In this document: positions 1-5,449 of the stretch, in pieces
Layout of the letters: every line of letters starts with the position of its first letter
Numbering within the stretch: the stretch's first letter is position 1
NCBI GenBank assembly: GCA_022560215.1
Contig: JADFTO010000047.1
Coordinates: 1-7,207 of the forward strand
DNA length: 7,207 nt
Origin: Pseudomonadota bacterium
Lineage (GTDB): Bacteria; Pseudomonadota; Alphaproteobacteria; Rhodospirillales; 2-02-FULL-58-16
Direction: 5' to 3'
Notes under the pieces: model-generated
Databases searched by the model: none
What the model was told of the DNA's origin: nothing
The model's input: the letters and a program-made list of their open reading frames with translations, nothing else
Made by a program: the position numbers and the translations under genes

Positions 1-2
1 TG

Positions 3-620
3 GAACTGGGGACGCACGGCAACACCTTCGATATCACCGGCACCAACGCCATTACCTCCATCGGCACGGTGGCCGTGGGCACCTGGATCAAGCTGCATTT
101 CGATGCAGCACTCACCCTCACCCATCACGCCACCGACCTGATCCTGCCCGGCGCCGCCAATATCATGACCGCTGCGGGAGACGAGGCCGAGTTCGTGGAG
201 TACGCGAGCGGAGACTGGCGCTGCACGAGCTACACCCAGGCCGGTGCCCGGAACTATCAGGATCGGGTTCTACAGCGCCCCGAGATCAAGGATTACGGGG
301 AGACGGTCAATGCGCTGGGTGATCTTGGCGGCGGGACTGACGACATCGACATAACGCTGGGAAACGTGGTTACGGCGACGGTCTCCACCAGCACGCAAAC
401 ATTCACCTTCTCCAACCCGCCCGCTTCCGGCACGGGAGGCAGCTTCACGCTCATCCTCACCAACGGCGGCTCGCAGACCGTCAACTGGCCAGCATCCGTT
501 GACTGGGCCGGGGGGACGGCACAGACCCTAACGACAACGGGCGTGGACATCCTGACCTTCGTCACCGTGGACGGCGGCACCACCTGGCACGGCATGGTCG
601 CCAGCGCGGACAGCAAGTGA
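3..620 (+). CDS. Phage tail fibre / receptor-binding protein, C-terminal part (5' end outside window)
   Basis: The frame is open from the first complete codon at base 3 to TGA 618-620, so at least 205 residues of a longer protein are visible. An internal GTG at 69 is not a believable start because coding continues upstream without a stop and lacks a Shine-Dalgarno there. Two low-complexity beta-rich segments can be seen. The first contains LILPGAANI, then EFVEYASGDWRC, a Gly/Thr-rich motif I associate with phage tail-fibre C-termini. The second is Ser/Thr/Gly-rich, with TFTFSNPPASG, FTLILTNGGSQTVNWP and DGGTTWHG, and looks like a beta-sandwich tip. No catalytic motif, signal peptide or TM segment is seen. 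It overlaps the next gene at its stop codon, as expected in a late operon. The likely role is structural, in host recognition; exact family unassigned. Confidence 0.72.
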   Translation, partial: ELGTHGNTFDITGTNAITSIGTVAVGTWIKLHFDAALTLTHHATDLILPGAANIMTAAGDEAEFVEYASGDWRCTSYTQAGARNYQDRVLQRPEIKDYGETVNALGDLGGGTDDIDITLGNVVTATVSTSTQTFTFSNPPASGTGGSFTLILTNGGSQTVNWPASVDWAGGTAQTLTTTGVDILTFVTVDGGTTWHGMVASADSK

Positions 621-1216
621 TGATCTGGCGACCCAAGAAGCCCCATCTGATCCTGCCCGGGCTCTCCAACGAAGGCTCCGGCCCGCAGGCGGGCGACGAG
701 GACTACCAGCCGCCCGGCCTCTGCTTCCTCATGGGGCACAGGATGATGATGGCGGCGGCGGGCGGATCGGTCCCTGCATATCGTTATTTTAGACTTGATT
801 TCACGGCGCTTGAGAGCGGCACCGAGGCCAAAATTGGTCAGATCAGGTGGAAGGAGGGAGCGACGGTTTATCCCACAGTCAACATGACTTCAAACACCGC
901 CCCTTCTCCGCTCGTTGCGCTCAACAGTACTTCGTACGCTTCTACATGGAAAGTTCACGACGGCGATCCTGCTTCTCCCGACTACAATATCGCCGCGCAC
1001 ACTTCGGGCTGGATACAGATTGATTTAGGGGCGGGGAACGAAATATCTCCCGACTCGATGGATTTAACTGCGTCTGGTTCCGAGGCATTTCGGATGCCAA
1101 AGACATTTACACTTCGGGCATCGAACGATGCCTTTGCGAGTGAAGATGTCCAGCTCGCCGCTCCTTCGGATCAGACGGGGTGGTCAAATCTTGAAACCCG
1201 CAATTTTGCGTTTTGA
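620..1216 (+). CDS. Phage tail protein with discoidin (F5/8 type C)-like domain
   Basis: This 198-residue protein starts at ATG 620, which shares a base with the upstream TGA. A GTG at 617 would add one residue. The first ~50 residues (MIWRPKKPHLILPG, then a Met/Ala/Gly-rich linker) look like a tail-attachment peptide. From about residue 54 (YRYFRLDFTALESG) to the end the pattern is a galactose-binding-like jelly roll: an early hydrophobic strand, WKVHDGDPAS, SGWIQIDLGAGNEI, and FTLRASNDAF. This fits an F5/8 type C / discoidin fold that could bind cell-surface glycan. The protein ends at ETRNFAF, where such domains usually continue into one more strand of YRYWRL type, so the domain may be short at its C-terminus. 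The DNA from ~780 is clearly less GC-rich than its surroundings, suggesting an imported module. The fold call is from motif pattern only. Confidence 0.68.
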   Translation: MIWRPKKPHLILPGLSNEGSGPQAGDEDYQPPGLCFLMGHRMMMAAAGGSVPAYRYFRLDFTALESGTEAKIGQIRWKEGATVYPTVNMTSNTAPSPLVALNSTSYASTWKVHDGDPASPDYNIAAHTSGWIQIDLGAGNEISPDSMDLTASGSEAFRMPKTFTLRASNDAFASEDVQLAAPSDQTGWSNLETRNFAF

Positions 1217-1228
1217 TGGAGGTGTCTT

Positions 1229-1648
1229 GTGAATAGTTTTAGCCACGTTGAAAACGGCATCATCGACGAAGGCCCCAAAACACTCCCGCGCTCCTGGCGC
1301 AACATCAGCGGGCTGCATCATCAGGACGCGGCGGGGCTCAAGACCCTCGGTTGGCTGCCGGTTCGCTACGAGAACGAGGCGTATGACCCGGCGACCCAGG
1401 TCCGCACGGGTCCGATGGGTGCCAACGTCGGCGACGCGGTTTCGCCGGATGCCGATGAGGTCGTCGGCACCTACACGGTGCGCGACAAGTCGGCCCAGGA
1501 GATCGACGATGAGAAGACGGCCGCCATACAGGCGGAATTGGGGCGCAAGTTCATCAAGGCGCTGGTGAAGTGGATGGCGCCGCTTCTTGGCAAGACCGTC
1601 ACCGAGGCCAGGGACGAGATCAAGGCGATCTACAAGGGGTTGCCATGA
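1229..1648 (+). CDS. Phage tail-fibre-associated protein (hypothetical)
   Basis: This 139-residue protein has a GTG start at 1229, supported by GGAGG at 1218-1222 with 6-nt spacing, one of the best ribosome sites in the window. The N-terminal half contains GPKTLPRSWRNISGLH and LKTLGWLPVRYENEAYDP. That arrangement, a short beta-rich segment with LP.SW.NIS and a GWLPV motif, resembles small proteins encoded just after tail fibres in many phages. The C-terminal half is charged and helical (SAQEIDDEKTAAIQAELGRKF, then KWMAPLLGKTVTEARDEI), plausibly an oligomerising or chaperone-like helix. No signal peptide, TM segment or catalytic motif is visible. It lies 12 bp after the discoidin gene and overlaps the next gene by ATGA. 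A tail assembly or fibre accessory role is inferred from context; the true function is unknown. Confidence 0.65.
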   Translation: MNSFSHVENGIIDEGPKTLPRSWRNISGLHHQDAAGLKTLGWLPVRYENEAYDPATQVRTGPMGANVGDAVSPDADEVVGTYTVRDKSAQEIDDEKTAAIQAELGRKFIKALVKWMAPLLGKTVTEARDEIKAIYKGLP

Positions 1649-1908
1649 ATTGGGACGGCAAGGAACGGCGCAAGCCCAACGGCGAGCATCAACTGGTGGC
1701 CGAGGCCGCCGTGGTGAAGGTGCTCGGGCGTTACGGCGTGGACGTGGAAAACCCCATGGAAATGCAGAAGGACCACGCTTGGACGCGCAAGCGCCGCATG
1801 GCGGGTGAGCAAGTGGAACGTGTCGCCAAGAAGACTGCCGTCGGCGTCGTCGTCACCGGGGCGCTGACCGCAAGCTGGCTCTTGCTCAAGGACCACATTC
1901 TGAAATGA
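1645..1908 (+). CDS. Small single-TM phage membrane protein (possible holin-like or lysis accessory)
   Basis: The start is ATG 1645, overlapping the previous stop as ATGA, with AAGGGG at 1634-1639 at 5-nt spacing. A longer frame reaching into the upstream gene is therefore not needed. The 87-residue product has a charged N-terminus (DGKERRKPNGEHQ), a helical middle (AEAAVVKVLGRYGVD), a basic stretch (WTRKRRMAGEQVERVAKK) and one hydrophobic segment at about residues 64-81 (TAVGVVVTGALTASWLLL), ending KDHILK. The basic residues before the TM suggest an N-in topology. It sits between the tail genes and the lysis genes, so it may be a minor holin, antiholin or membrane anchor. A GTA-type holin is also present downstream, so a direct holin role is uncertain. 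I do not recognise a named family with confidence. Confidence 0.66.
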   Translation: MNWDGKERRKPNGEHQLVAEAAVVKVLGRYGVDVENPMEMQKDHAWTRKRRMAGEQVERVAKKTAVGVVVTGALTASWLLLKDHILK

Positions 1909-1922
1909 GGAGAAGGACCATG
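1908..1922 (+). promoter_or_regulatory. Shine-Dalgarno and ATG aimed at the lipoprotein leader
   Basis: AGGAG at 1908-1912 stands 7 nt before ATG 1920-1922, followed by AAGGA. This is near-ideal spacing for ATG 1920. The TTG at 1931 that opens the lipoprotein frame is 18 nt from the same AGGAG, too far for normal initiation. The site therefore argues that translation begins at 1920 in a frame that stops at TGA 1932-1934. Confidence 0.6.
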
Positions 1923-1924
1923 CG

Positions 1925-1953
1925 CCCTTTTTGACCGCCGCCCTTTTGGGCGG
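1925..1953 (+). promoter_or_regulatory. Candidate -1 frameshift signal (slippery heptamer plus hairpin)
   Basis: Reading from ATG 1920, the codons are ATG CGC CCT TTT TGA. The heptamer C_CCT_TTT at 1925-1931 fits the X_XXY_YYZ slippery pattern in exactly this frame. Slipping back one base gives CCC TTT TTG ACC, which joins the long lipoprotein frame. A perfect hairpin, CCGCCC-TTTT-GGGCGG (1938-1953), begins 6 nt after the heptamer, within the usual spacer range for -1 sites. The arrangement is seen directly; whether it works is inference. A lost T in the T5 run would look the same. Confidence 0.35.
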
Positions 1954-2335
1954 TTTTTTAATGGCCTGCGCGGCCGCGCCGCCGGTTGCGGTAACGTCCC
2001 CGACCCTCGCCTGCGGCCCTGATCCCTATTCCTATTTCCCCAAGTGGGAGGAAAGGCTGCGTTACACCGGCCCCGGCCCCATAACGCGCGGTGAGTTCCG
2101 CGACGATAAGCTGACACCGCTTCTCGACGCCTACAATGCGGTCCCGCCGCAGACCGACTTGGAAGCCGACGCGGCCTATACCTACCTCAGGCCGGGCTCT
2201 CCCCGCGCCCTCATGGTGTTCACGCTGAACGACTGCATCGTGGCGAGCGGCACCATCTCCCTCTCCCAGTTGATGATGTGGCTGGAGAACGTGAAGGGAA
2301 GGCCGCTGCCGCCGCCCGGGAGCCTGGAGGCATGA
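1931..2335 (+). CDS. Phage-encoded lipoprotein in the lysis cassette (start disrupted or frameshifted)
   Basis: The long frame opens at TTG 1931 and gives 134 residues. Joined to the well-placed ATG 1920 by a -1 slip or one extra T, it reads MRPFLTAALLGGFLMAC. That is a complete lipoprotein signal peptide: Arg at position 2, a hydrophobic core, and lipobox LMAC with Cys17 as acylation site. The mature part has a Pro/Ala-rich start (AAAPPVAVTS), a second Cys in LACGPDPYSYFPKWEERL, and a third in TLNDCIVASG; the latter two could pair in a disulfide. No TM or coiled coil is visible, so it does not look like a typical o-spanin. It ends in an ATGA overlap with the endolysin gene, suggesting a lysis or envelope accessory role. 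Another possible start is ATG 1961, which would lose the signal peptide. Function unknown; lipoprotein nature fairly likely. Confidence 0.6.
   Translation: MTAALLGGFLMACAAAPPVAVTSPTLACGPDPYSYFPKWEERLRYTGPGPITRGEFRDDKLTPLLDAYNAVPPQTDLEADAAYTYLRPGSPRALMVFTLNDCIVASGTISLSQLMMWLENVKGRPLPPPGSLEA
1938..1959 (+). terminator. Terminator-shaped hairpin inside the lipoprotein signal-peptide coding region
   Basis: A perfect 6-bp stem CCGCCC/GGGCGG with a TTTT loop is followed at once by six T (1954-1959), the textbook shape of an intrinsic terminator. It overlaps codons for the hydrophobic core of the signal peptide, so it is either an attenuator or terminator within the late operon, a stimulator of frameshifting, or a coincidence of GC-rich Ala/Gly/Leu codons. 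The stem is short. Confidence 0.4.
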
Positions 2336-2754
2336 TCTGGAAGTCCTCGCCGCCCGGCACCGAGGACCGGGACATCCTGGCCAGGACGATCTTCGGCGAG
2401 GCCCGGGGCGAACTCTACGGCGGCAAGGTGGCCGTGGCCCAGGTCATCATGAACCGGGTCAGGGCCAAGACCTGGTTCGGCAACGGGGTGGTGAGCGTCT
2501 GCCTCAGCCCGGGCCAGTTCTCGTGCTGGAACGCGGGCGATCCCAACCGGGAGAAGATCGAGGCGGCGACCGAAGACGACGACGCTTTCCGCGAATGCCT
2601 GGACGTGGCCGAGAGGGTGCTGGGGGCTGAGTTCCCGGACATCACCTTCGGCTCCCGCCACTACCACACGCCCGGAGCTACGCCTTATTGGAGCCGTGGC
2701 AAGACCCCGATCATCCAGATCGGCGGGCACCTGTTCTTCAACAACGTGAGCTAA
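2332..2754 (+). CDS. Cell wall hydrolase, SleB family (phage endolysin)
   Basis: This 140-residue single-domain enzyme starts at ATG 2332, overlapping the upstream stop, with GGGAG at 2318-2322 at 9-nt spacing. It matches the Hydrolase_2 / SleB pattern throughout. ARTIFGEARGE at residues 17-27 carries the likely catalytic Glu23. VAQVIMNRV follows at 35-43, QFSCWN at 62-67, and the C-terminal region has HYHTPGATPYWS (110-121) and HLFFN (133-137). The family cleaves peptidoglycan glycan strands, as in spore cortex-lytic SleB. There is no signal peptide or TM segment, so the enzyme should accumulate in the cytoplasm until a holin opens the inner membrane. The holin encoded just downstream fits this. 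Size and layout are typical of small phage endolysins; no truncation is seen. Confidence 0.88.
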   Translation: MIWKSSPPGTEDRDILARTIFGEARGELYGGKVAVAQVIMNRVRAKTWFGNGVVSVCLSPGQFSCWNAGDPNREKIEAATEDDDAFRECLDVAERVLGAEFPDITFGSRHYHTPGATPYWSRGKTPIIQIGGHLFFNNVS

Positions 2755-2758
2755 GGCC

Positions 2759-2848
2759 ATGGAGTTATTTTGGATTGGACTGACCGCCGGACTCTTGATC
2801 GGGGCGATCACCGTGGAGGTGCTTTACTTTAACGACTGGCTGTCCTGA
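2759..2848 (+). CDS. 29-residue hydrophobic membrane peptide in the lysis cassette
   Basis: ATG 2759 to TGA 2846-2848 encodes MELFWIGLTAGLLIGAITVE followed by VLYFNDWLS. About residues 3-24 form one continuous hydrophobic helix with a small GxxxG-like Gly/Ala face (GLTAGLLIGA), capped by an acidic/polar tail. The gene fills the gap between endolysin and holin exactly: it starts 4 nt after the endolysin stop, and its TGA overlaps the holin ATG as TGATG. GTGAG at 2746-2750 is a modest ribosome site at 8-nt spacing. The tight fit and membrane character favour a real gene, perhaps an antiholin or holin partner. It is small enough to be missed by gene finders, and coding cannot be proven without homologues. 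Confidence 0.6.
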   Translation: MELFWIGLTAGLLIGAITVEVLYFNDWLS

Positions 2849-3240
2849 TGTGGGGAACCGTCGCCACCGGCCTGCTTGGGCTAGCGTCCAAGGTCGCCGA
2901 CAGCCTTTTCGAGACGGAAAAGGACAAGGCCAGGGGCACCGTCGCCGTCCTCCAGGCCCTGCAGAGCGTGGACCTGGCCCAACTGGAGCTCAACAAGGCC
3001 GAAGCCGCCCACCGCTCCCTCTTCGTCGCCGGCTGGCGTCCGGCCATCGGCTGGACCTGCGCCTTCGCCGTCGCCTACCAGTTCGTCCTCAACCCCCTGC
3101 TCACCTGGGGGTTCGCACTGTTCGGCTGGAACGTCCCGCCGTTGCCTGAGTTCGATTCGTTCCTGTGGGAGCTCATGTTCGGCATGATCGGCATCGCCGG
3201 GCTCAGGTCCTACGAGAAGGTCAAGGGGGTCGCCAGGTAA
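2848..3240 (+). CDS. Holin, GTA-type three-transmembrane family
   Basis: This 130-residue protein starts at ATG 2848, overlapping the previous stop. The N-terminal third begins with a short hydrophobic stretch (residues 3-13), then a charged helix rich in Glu/Lys and Gln/Ala (FETEKDKARGTVAVLQALQS). The conserved core follows: AHRSLFVAGWRPAIGW at 54-69, running into hydrophobic segments at about 69-95 and 104-120, with FLWELMFGMIGIAGLRSYEK near the end. This pattern is that of the 'holin of 3TMs, for gene-transfer release' family, found in alphaproteobacterial prophages and gene transfer agents. It would form the inner-membrane lesion that lets the SleB-type endolysin reach peptidoglycan. It is the last gene of the phage block, followed by a strong terminator. 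Neighbouring tail-fibre genes favour a prophage over a gene transfer agent. Confidence 0.85.
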   Translation: MWGTVATGLLGLASKVADSLFETEKDKARGTVAVLQALQSVDLAQLELNKAEAAHRSLFVAGWRPAIGWTCAFAVAYQFVLNPLLTWGFALFGWNVPPLPEFDSFLWELMFGMIGIAGLRSYEKVKGVAR

Positions 3241-3278
3241 TCCATCCTTTGCTGAAACATTCCCCCCGACAGACTGAA

Positions 3279-3306
3279 GCCGCCCCTTCGGGGGCGGCGT
3301 TTTTTT
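3279..3306 (+). terminator. Rho-independent terminator ending the phage late operon
   Basis: GCCGCCCC (3279-3286), loop TTCG (3287-3290) and GGGGCGGC (3291-3298) form a perfect 8-bp stem with a stable UUCG tetraloop, followed by G and seven T (3300-3306). It lies 38 bp after the holin stop. On the opposite strand the hairpin lacks a T tract, so it should act mainly on plus-strand transcription. It protects the convergent catabolic operon from read-through. Confidence 0.9.
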
Positions 3307-3368
3307 GTGCCCTCACCGTCCGACGAGAATTGCGAAGCGTAAAGTGGAAGAAAAATTTCGACGCCGGC

Positions 3369-4286
3369 TTATTGCGCGGCTTCCTCCTGGAGCAAGCCGG
3401 CTCTCAGCAGGACGCCGTCGAGGCGCTCCTCCAATTCGGGGGTTGCCGGCATCATGGGCAGGCGGTGTTCATTATTCCGCAGGAGGCCAAGGCGCTTCAT
3501 CATGTATTTGACGCAGATCGGATTGGTATCGAAGAAGACCGACTTGTTGAGCTCGAACAGCTCATAATGAAGTCGCCGGCCCTTCACCAAATCACCGGCG
3601 GCGACCGCGTTGTAGAGCGCCGCCACCTTGGCCGGAGCGACATTGCCGACGGCGTTCATCATGCCCGCCGCCCCGATGCAAAGCATGGGAAAGCTGAGTT
3701 CTTCCAGGCCCACATGGACGCGAAAGTCGAAGCCGAAGCGATCGAGCATTTCCGAGACAAATTCCAGGTCGTTAACAGCATGCTTTATCCCGACGAAGTG
3801 GGGAGTTGCCTCGGCGATCCGCTCGAGGGTTTCCAGCGTCACCGATATCGCGGTTCGCCCGGGGATGTGATAGATCATCATGGGCAGGTCGGTCCGCTTT
3901 CCGAGGTCGATATAATAGGCGGCCAACCCCCGTTGCGGCGGGCGAATGTAATAAGGGGTAACAATCAGCAGCGCGTCGGCGCCTGCCTTTTGCGCATGTT
4001 CGGTCAGCGCCACCGTTTCCGCGTGGGATTGCGAACCCGTGGCGGCGACGATGGGCAATCGGCCCTTGGCCACCTCGACGGCCACATCCACGGACTTGTT
4101 GCGTTCCTCGACGGTCAGGGTGCTCGGTTCCGCAGAGGTGCCGTTGACTAAGATGCCGTGGGTCCCTTCGCGGATCTGGTGTTCTATCAGCTCCGCGAAG
4201 GTGTCGTAATCGACGGCGCCATCCTTGAAAGGCGTGACCTGCGGCGGGATCGAGCCCTTGAGGAAGTCCTTGGGCAATTCGATCAT
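3369..4286 (-). CDS. DHDPS/N-acetylneuraminate lyase-superfamily aldolase or hydratase
   Basis: This 305-residue protein is the usual size for a class I aldolase of the DapA superfamily ((beta/alpha)8 barrel). Active-site landmarks are complete: GTSAEPSTLTVEER at 49-62 (the GTTGE.PTL region), TPYYIRP at 110-116, YHIPGRT at 139-145 with Tyr139 and Arg144, and the Schiff-base Lys168 in VGIKHA. A late NAVGNVAP motif follows at 211-218. Known relatives make dihydrodipicolinate, cleave sialic acid or 2-keto-3-deoxy sugar acids, or act as hydratase-aldolases in aromatic catabolism. The changed GTSAEP motif and the neighbours (bicupin dioxygenase, CMD protein) argue against lysine biosynthesis, so no dapA symbol is given. 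It is the last gene of the minus-strand operon. ATG 4286 lies 9 bp after the cupin stop, with AGGAAG (4297-4292) overlapping that stop codon, implying translational coupling. Substrate unknown; probably a 2-oxo acid. Confidence 0.85.
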   Translation of the reverse strand: MIELPKDFLKGSIPPQVTPFKDGAVDYDTFAELIEHQIREGTHGILVNGTSAEPSTLTVEERNKSVDVAVEVAKGRLPIVAATGSQSHAETVALTEHAQKAGADALLIVTPYYIRPPQRGLAAYYIDLGKRTDLPMMIYHIPGRTAISVTLETLERIAEATPHFVGIKHAVNDLEFVSEMLDRFGFDFRVHVGLEELSFPMLCIGAAGMMNAVGNVAPAKVAALYNAVAAGDLVKGRRLHYELFELNKSVFFDTNPICVKYMMKRLGLLRNNEHRLPMMPATPELEERLDGVLLRAGLLQEEAAQ

Positions 4287-4295
4287 GGCGGCTTC

Positions 4296-5390
4296 CTAAC
4301 GATTGGTGCCGAAACCGGCCTCGGACCCGAGAATCGCCGCCGGAAGCTTAAGGTCCTCCTGCCAGAGCAGGGATTCCATGGCGATGTTCAGGGGCTGGTC
4401 CTGGATGGTCAGCTCATAGACGGTGCCTTCCTTGGCGGCATGGTTGTGGATGGCCCATCCCGGCGCGGACAGCATCAGGTCTCCTGCCTTCCATTCCACG
4501 ATCTCGCCCTCCACGGTGCTCTGCCCCCGCCCGGAGAAGTAATAGTTCATGGCCGCCGACGTGTGGCGGTGGGGCCGGTCGACGATCCCTTCCGGACGGC
4601 ACGTCATGGTGGCGAAGAAGTTGGGCGTGGTCCCGTTGGTGCGCCCGGTCATCGGGTTGTAGAGCAGGTAAAGGCGCCGACCGACATAGTCCTTGCCCAG
4701 GGCGGACAGCTTGTCCAGGTGCTCCTTGACCTGTTCCCAAGGCCAGTGGTGCGCCTTGGATTCCACGGTCTCCGGATTGATCAGGGTTTCGTACGGCATC
4801 AGCCACGCCCCGTCATCGGTCAATTGGAAGGTGCCGAAGGGGTTTTTGGCTCGCGGATCGGTTCGGTTCTTCTCATCCGCGTAGTCTCTCTCCTCTTCCT
4901 TGACCGAGGGCGGGTCCTCGTCGGCGATGTAAATGCCCATCATTTCGAGGAGCGCCGCGTCGGAATAGCAGAGACGCACCTGAAGCTCGTCTGTGTCGTT
5001 GACGTGGGAGTAGACGTGATAGGAGGGATGGTTCCAGACGTCGTACTGCTTGAAGTCGATGCGCTTGCCGCCCACCTCCGTGTAACCGCCGCCCTGGATG
5101 CAGAAATTCACCTCCGTGGCGGTGTGACGGAAGGACTTGGTCCGCTCGCCGGGCTTGAGAACGCTTAGGCTCACACGGATACCGGGGGCAAGGCCCAGGC
5201 CCGGCTCCTTCGCCCGGGGATGGGCGATGAATGATTCGCGCCTGCCGTTGTTGGGGGCGGGCAGGTCGGCGAGACGCTCGATCTCCAGGTCGATGGCCTC
5301 CTTGGGGATGACGTACGGAGGCCACTGGTCCTGGGGCCGTTCGAGGCTCTTTCCGGTGCGGTCGATGAAAGGACTCTCTCTTTCGGTCAT
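4296..5390 (-). CDS. Bicupin protein, gentisate 1,2-dioxygenase-like
   Basis: I prefer ATG 5390 (364 residues), as GAGG lies 9 nt upstream. GTG 5405 would add five residues, and residue numbers here use that longer form (369). Two cupin domains are visible. The N-terminal one (about 75-150) has FRHTATEVNFCIQGGGYTEV and NHPSYHVYSHVND but lacks an HxH pair. The C-terminal one (about 262-340) has RPHRHTSAAMNYYF with His279 and His281, GDLMLSAPGWAIHNH with His320 and His322, and so a full 2-His plus His metal set. The HRHT motif and two-domain size resemble gentisate/salicylate 1,2-dioxygenases, Fe(II) enzymes that open hydroxylated aromatic rings. In typical gentisate dioxygenases the N-terminal cupin holds the iron; here the C-terminal one is better preserved, so substrate and chemistry may differ. 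It lies between the CMD and aldolase genes in one operon and is cytoplasmic, with no signal peptide. Confidence 0.75.
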   Translation of the reverse strand: MTERESPFIDRTGKSLERPQDQWPPYVIPKEAIDLEIERLADLPAPNNGRRESFIAHPRAKEPGLGLAPGIRVSLSVLKPGERTKSFRHTATEVNFCIQGGGYTEVGGKRIDFKQYDVWNHPSYHVYSHVNDTDELQVRLCYSDAALLEMMGIYIADEDPPSVKEEERDYADEKNRTDPRAKNPFGTFQLTDDGAWLMPYETLINPETVESKAHHWPWEQVKEHLDKLSALGKDYVGRRLYLLYNPMTGRTNGTTPNFFATMTCRPEGIVDRPHRHTSAAMNYYFSGRGQSTVEGEIVEWKAGDLMLSAPGWAIHNHAAKEGTVYELTIQDQPLNIAMESLLWQEDLKLPAAILGSEAGFGTNR

Positions 5391-5449
5391 GGGATTGAAC
5401 CTCACTCGGTATCATCGGGGTGAAGGCGTTGGAAGTATCCCCAAGGCGC

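Noticed and set aside
138..660. Exact 14-base repeat (138-151 and 647-660), encoding LILPG in two successive tail genes
   Set aside because: Same frame and same peptide, explained by shared codon preference or a short common tail motif; too short to claim duplication or recombination.
1570..1644. Upstream extension of the small single-TM protein
   Set aside because: It would overlap the end of the preceding gene by ~75 bases; ATG 1645 has AAGGGG at 5-nt spacing and a typical ATGA overlap.
2278..2331. Longer start for the SleB-type hydrolase
   Set aside because: The added 18 residues (AGEREGKAAAAAREPGG type) overlap the lipoprotein gene and are not family-like; ATG 2332 has a good ribosome site.
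1..3306. Gene transfer agent cluster instead of a prophage
   Set aside because: The holin is of the GTA-associated family, but the tail-fibre, discoidin-like and SleB gene order does not match the GTA late genes I know; family sharing with prophages is common.
3165..4151. 328-codon open frame on the plus strand opposite the DapA-like gene
   Set aside because: It is antisense to a clear aldolase with intact active site; its His/Arg/Gln-rich protein has no recognisable domain and its start lies inside the holin gene.
4158..5168. 336-codon open frame on the plus strand opposite the bicupin gene
   Set aside because: It is a composition-driven mirror of a high-GC gene on the other strand, with no domain pattern; the bicupin motifs on the minus strand are decisive.
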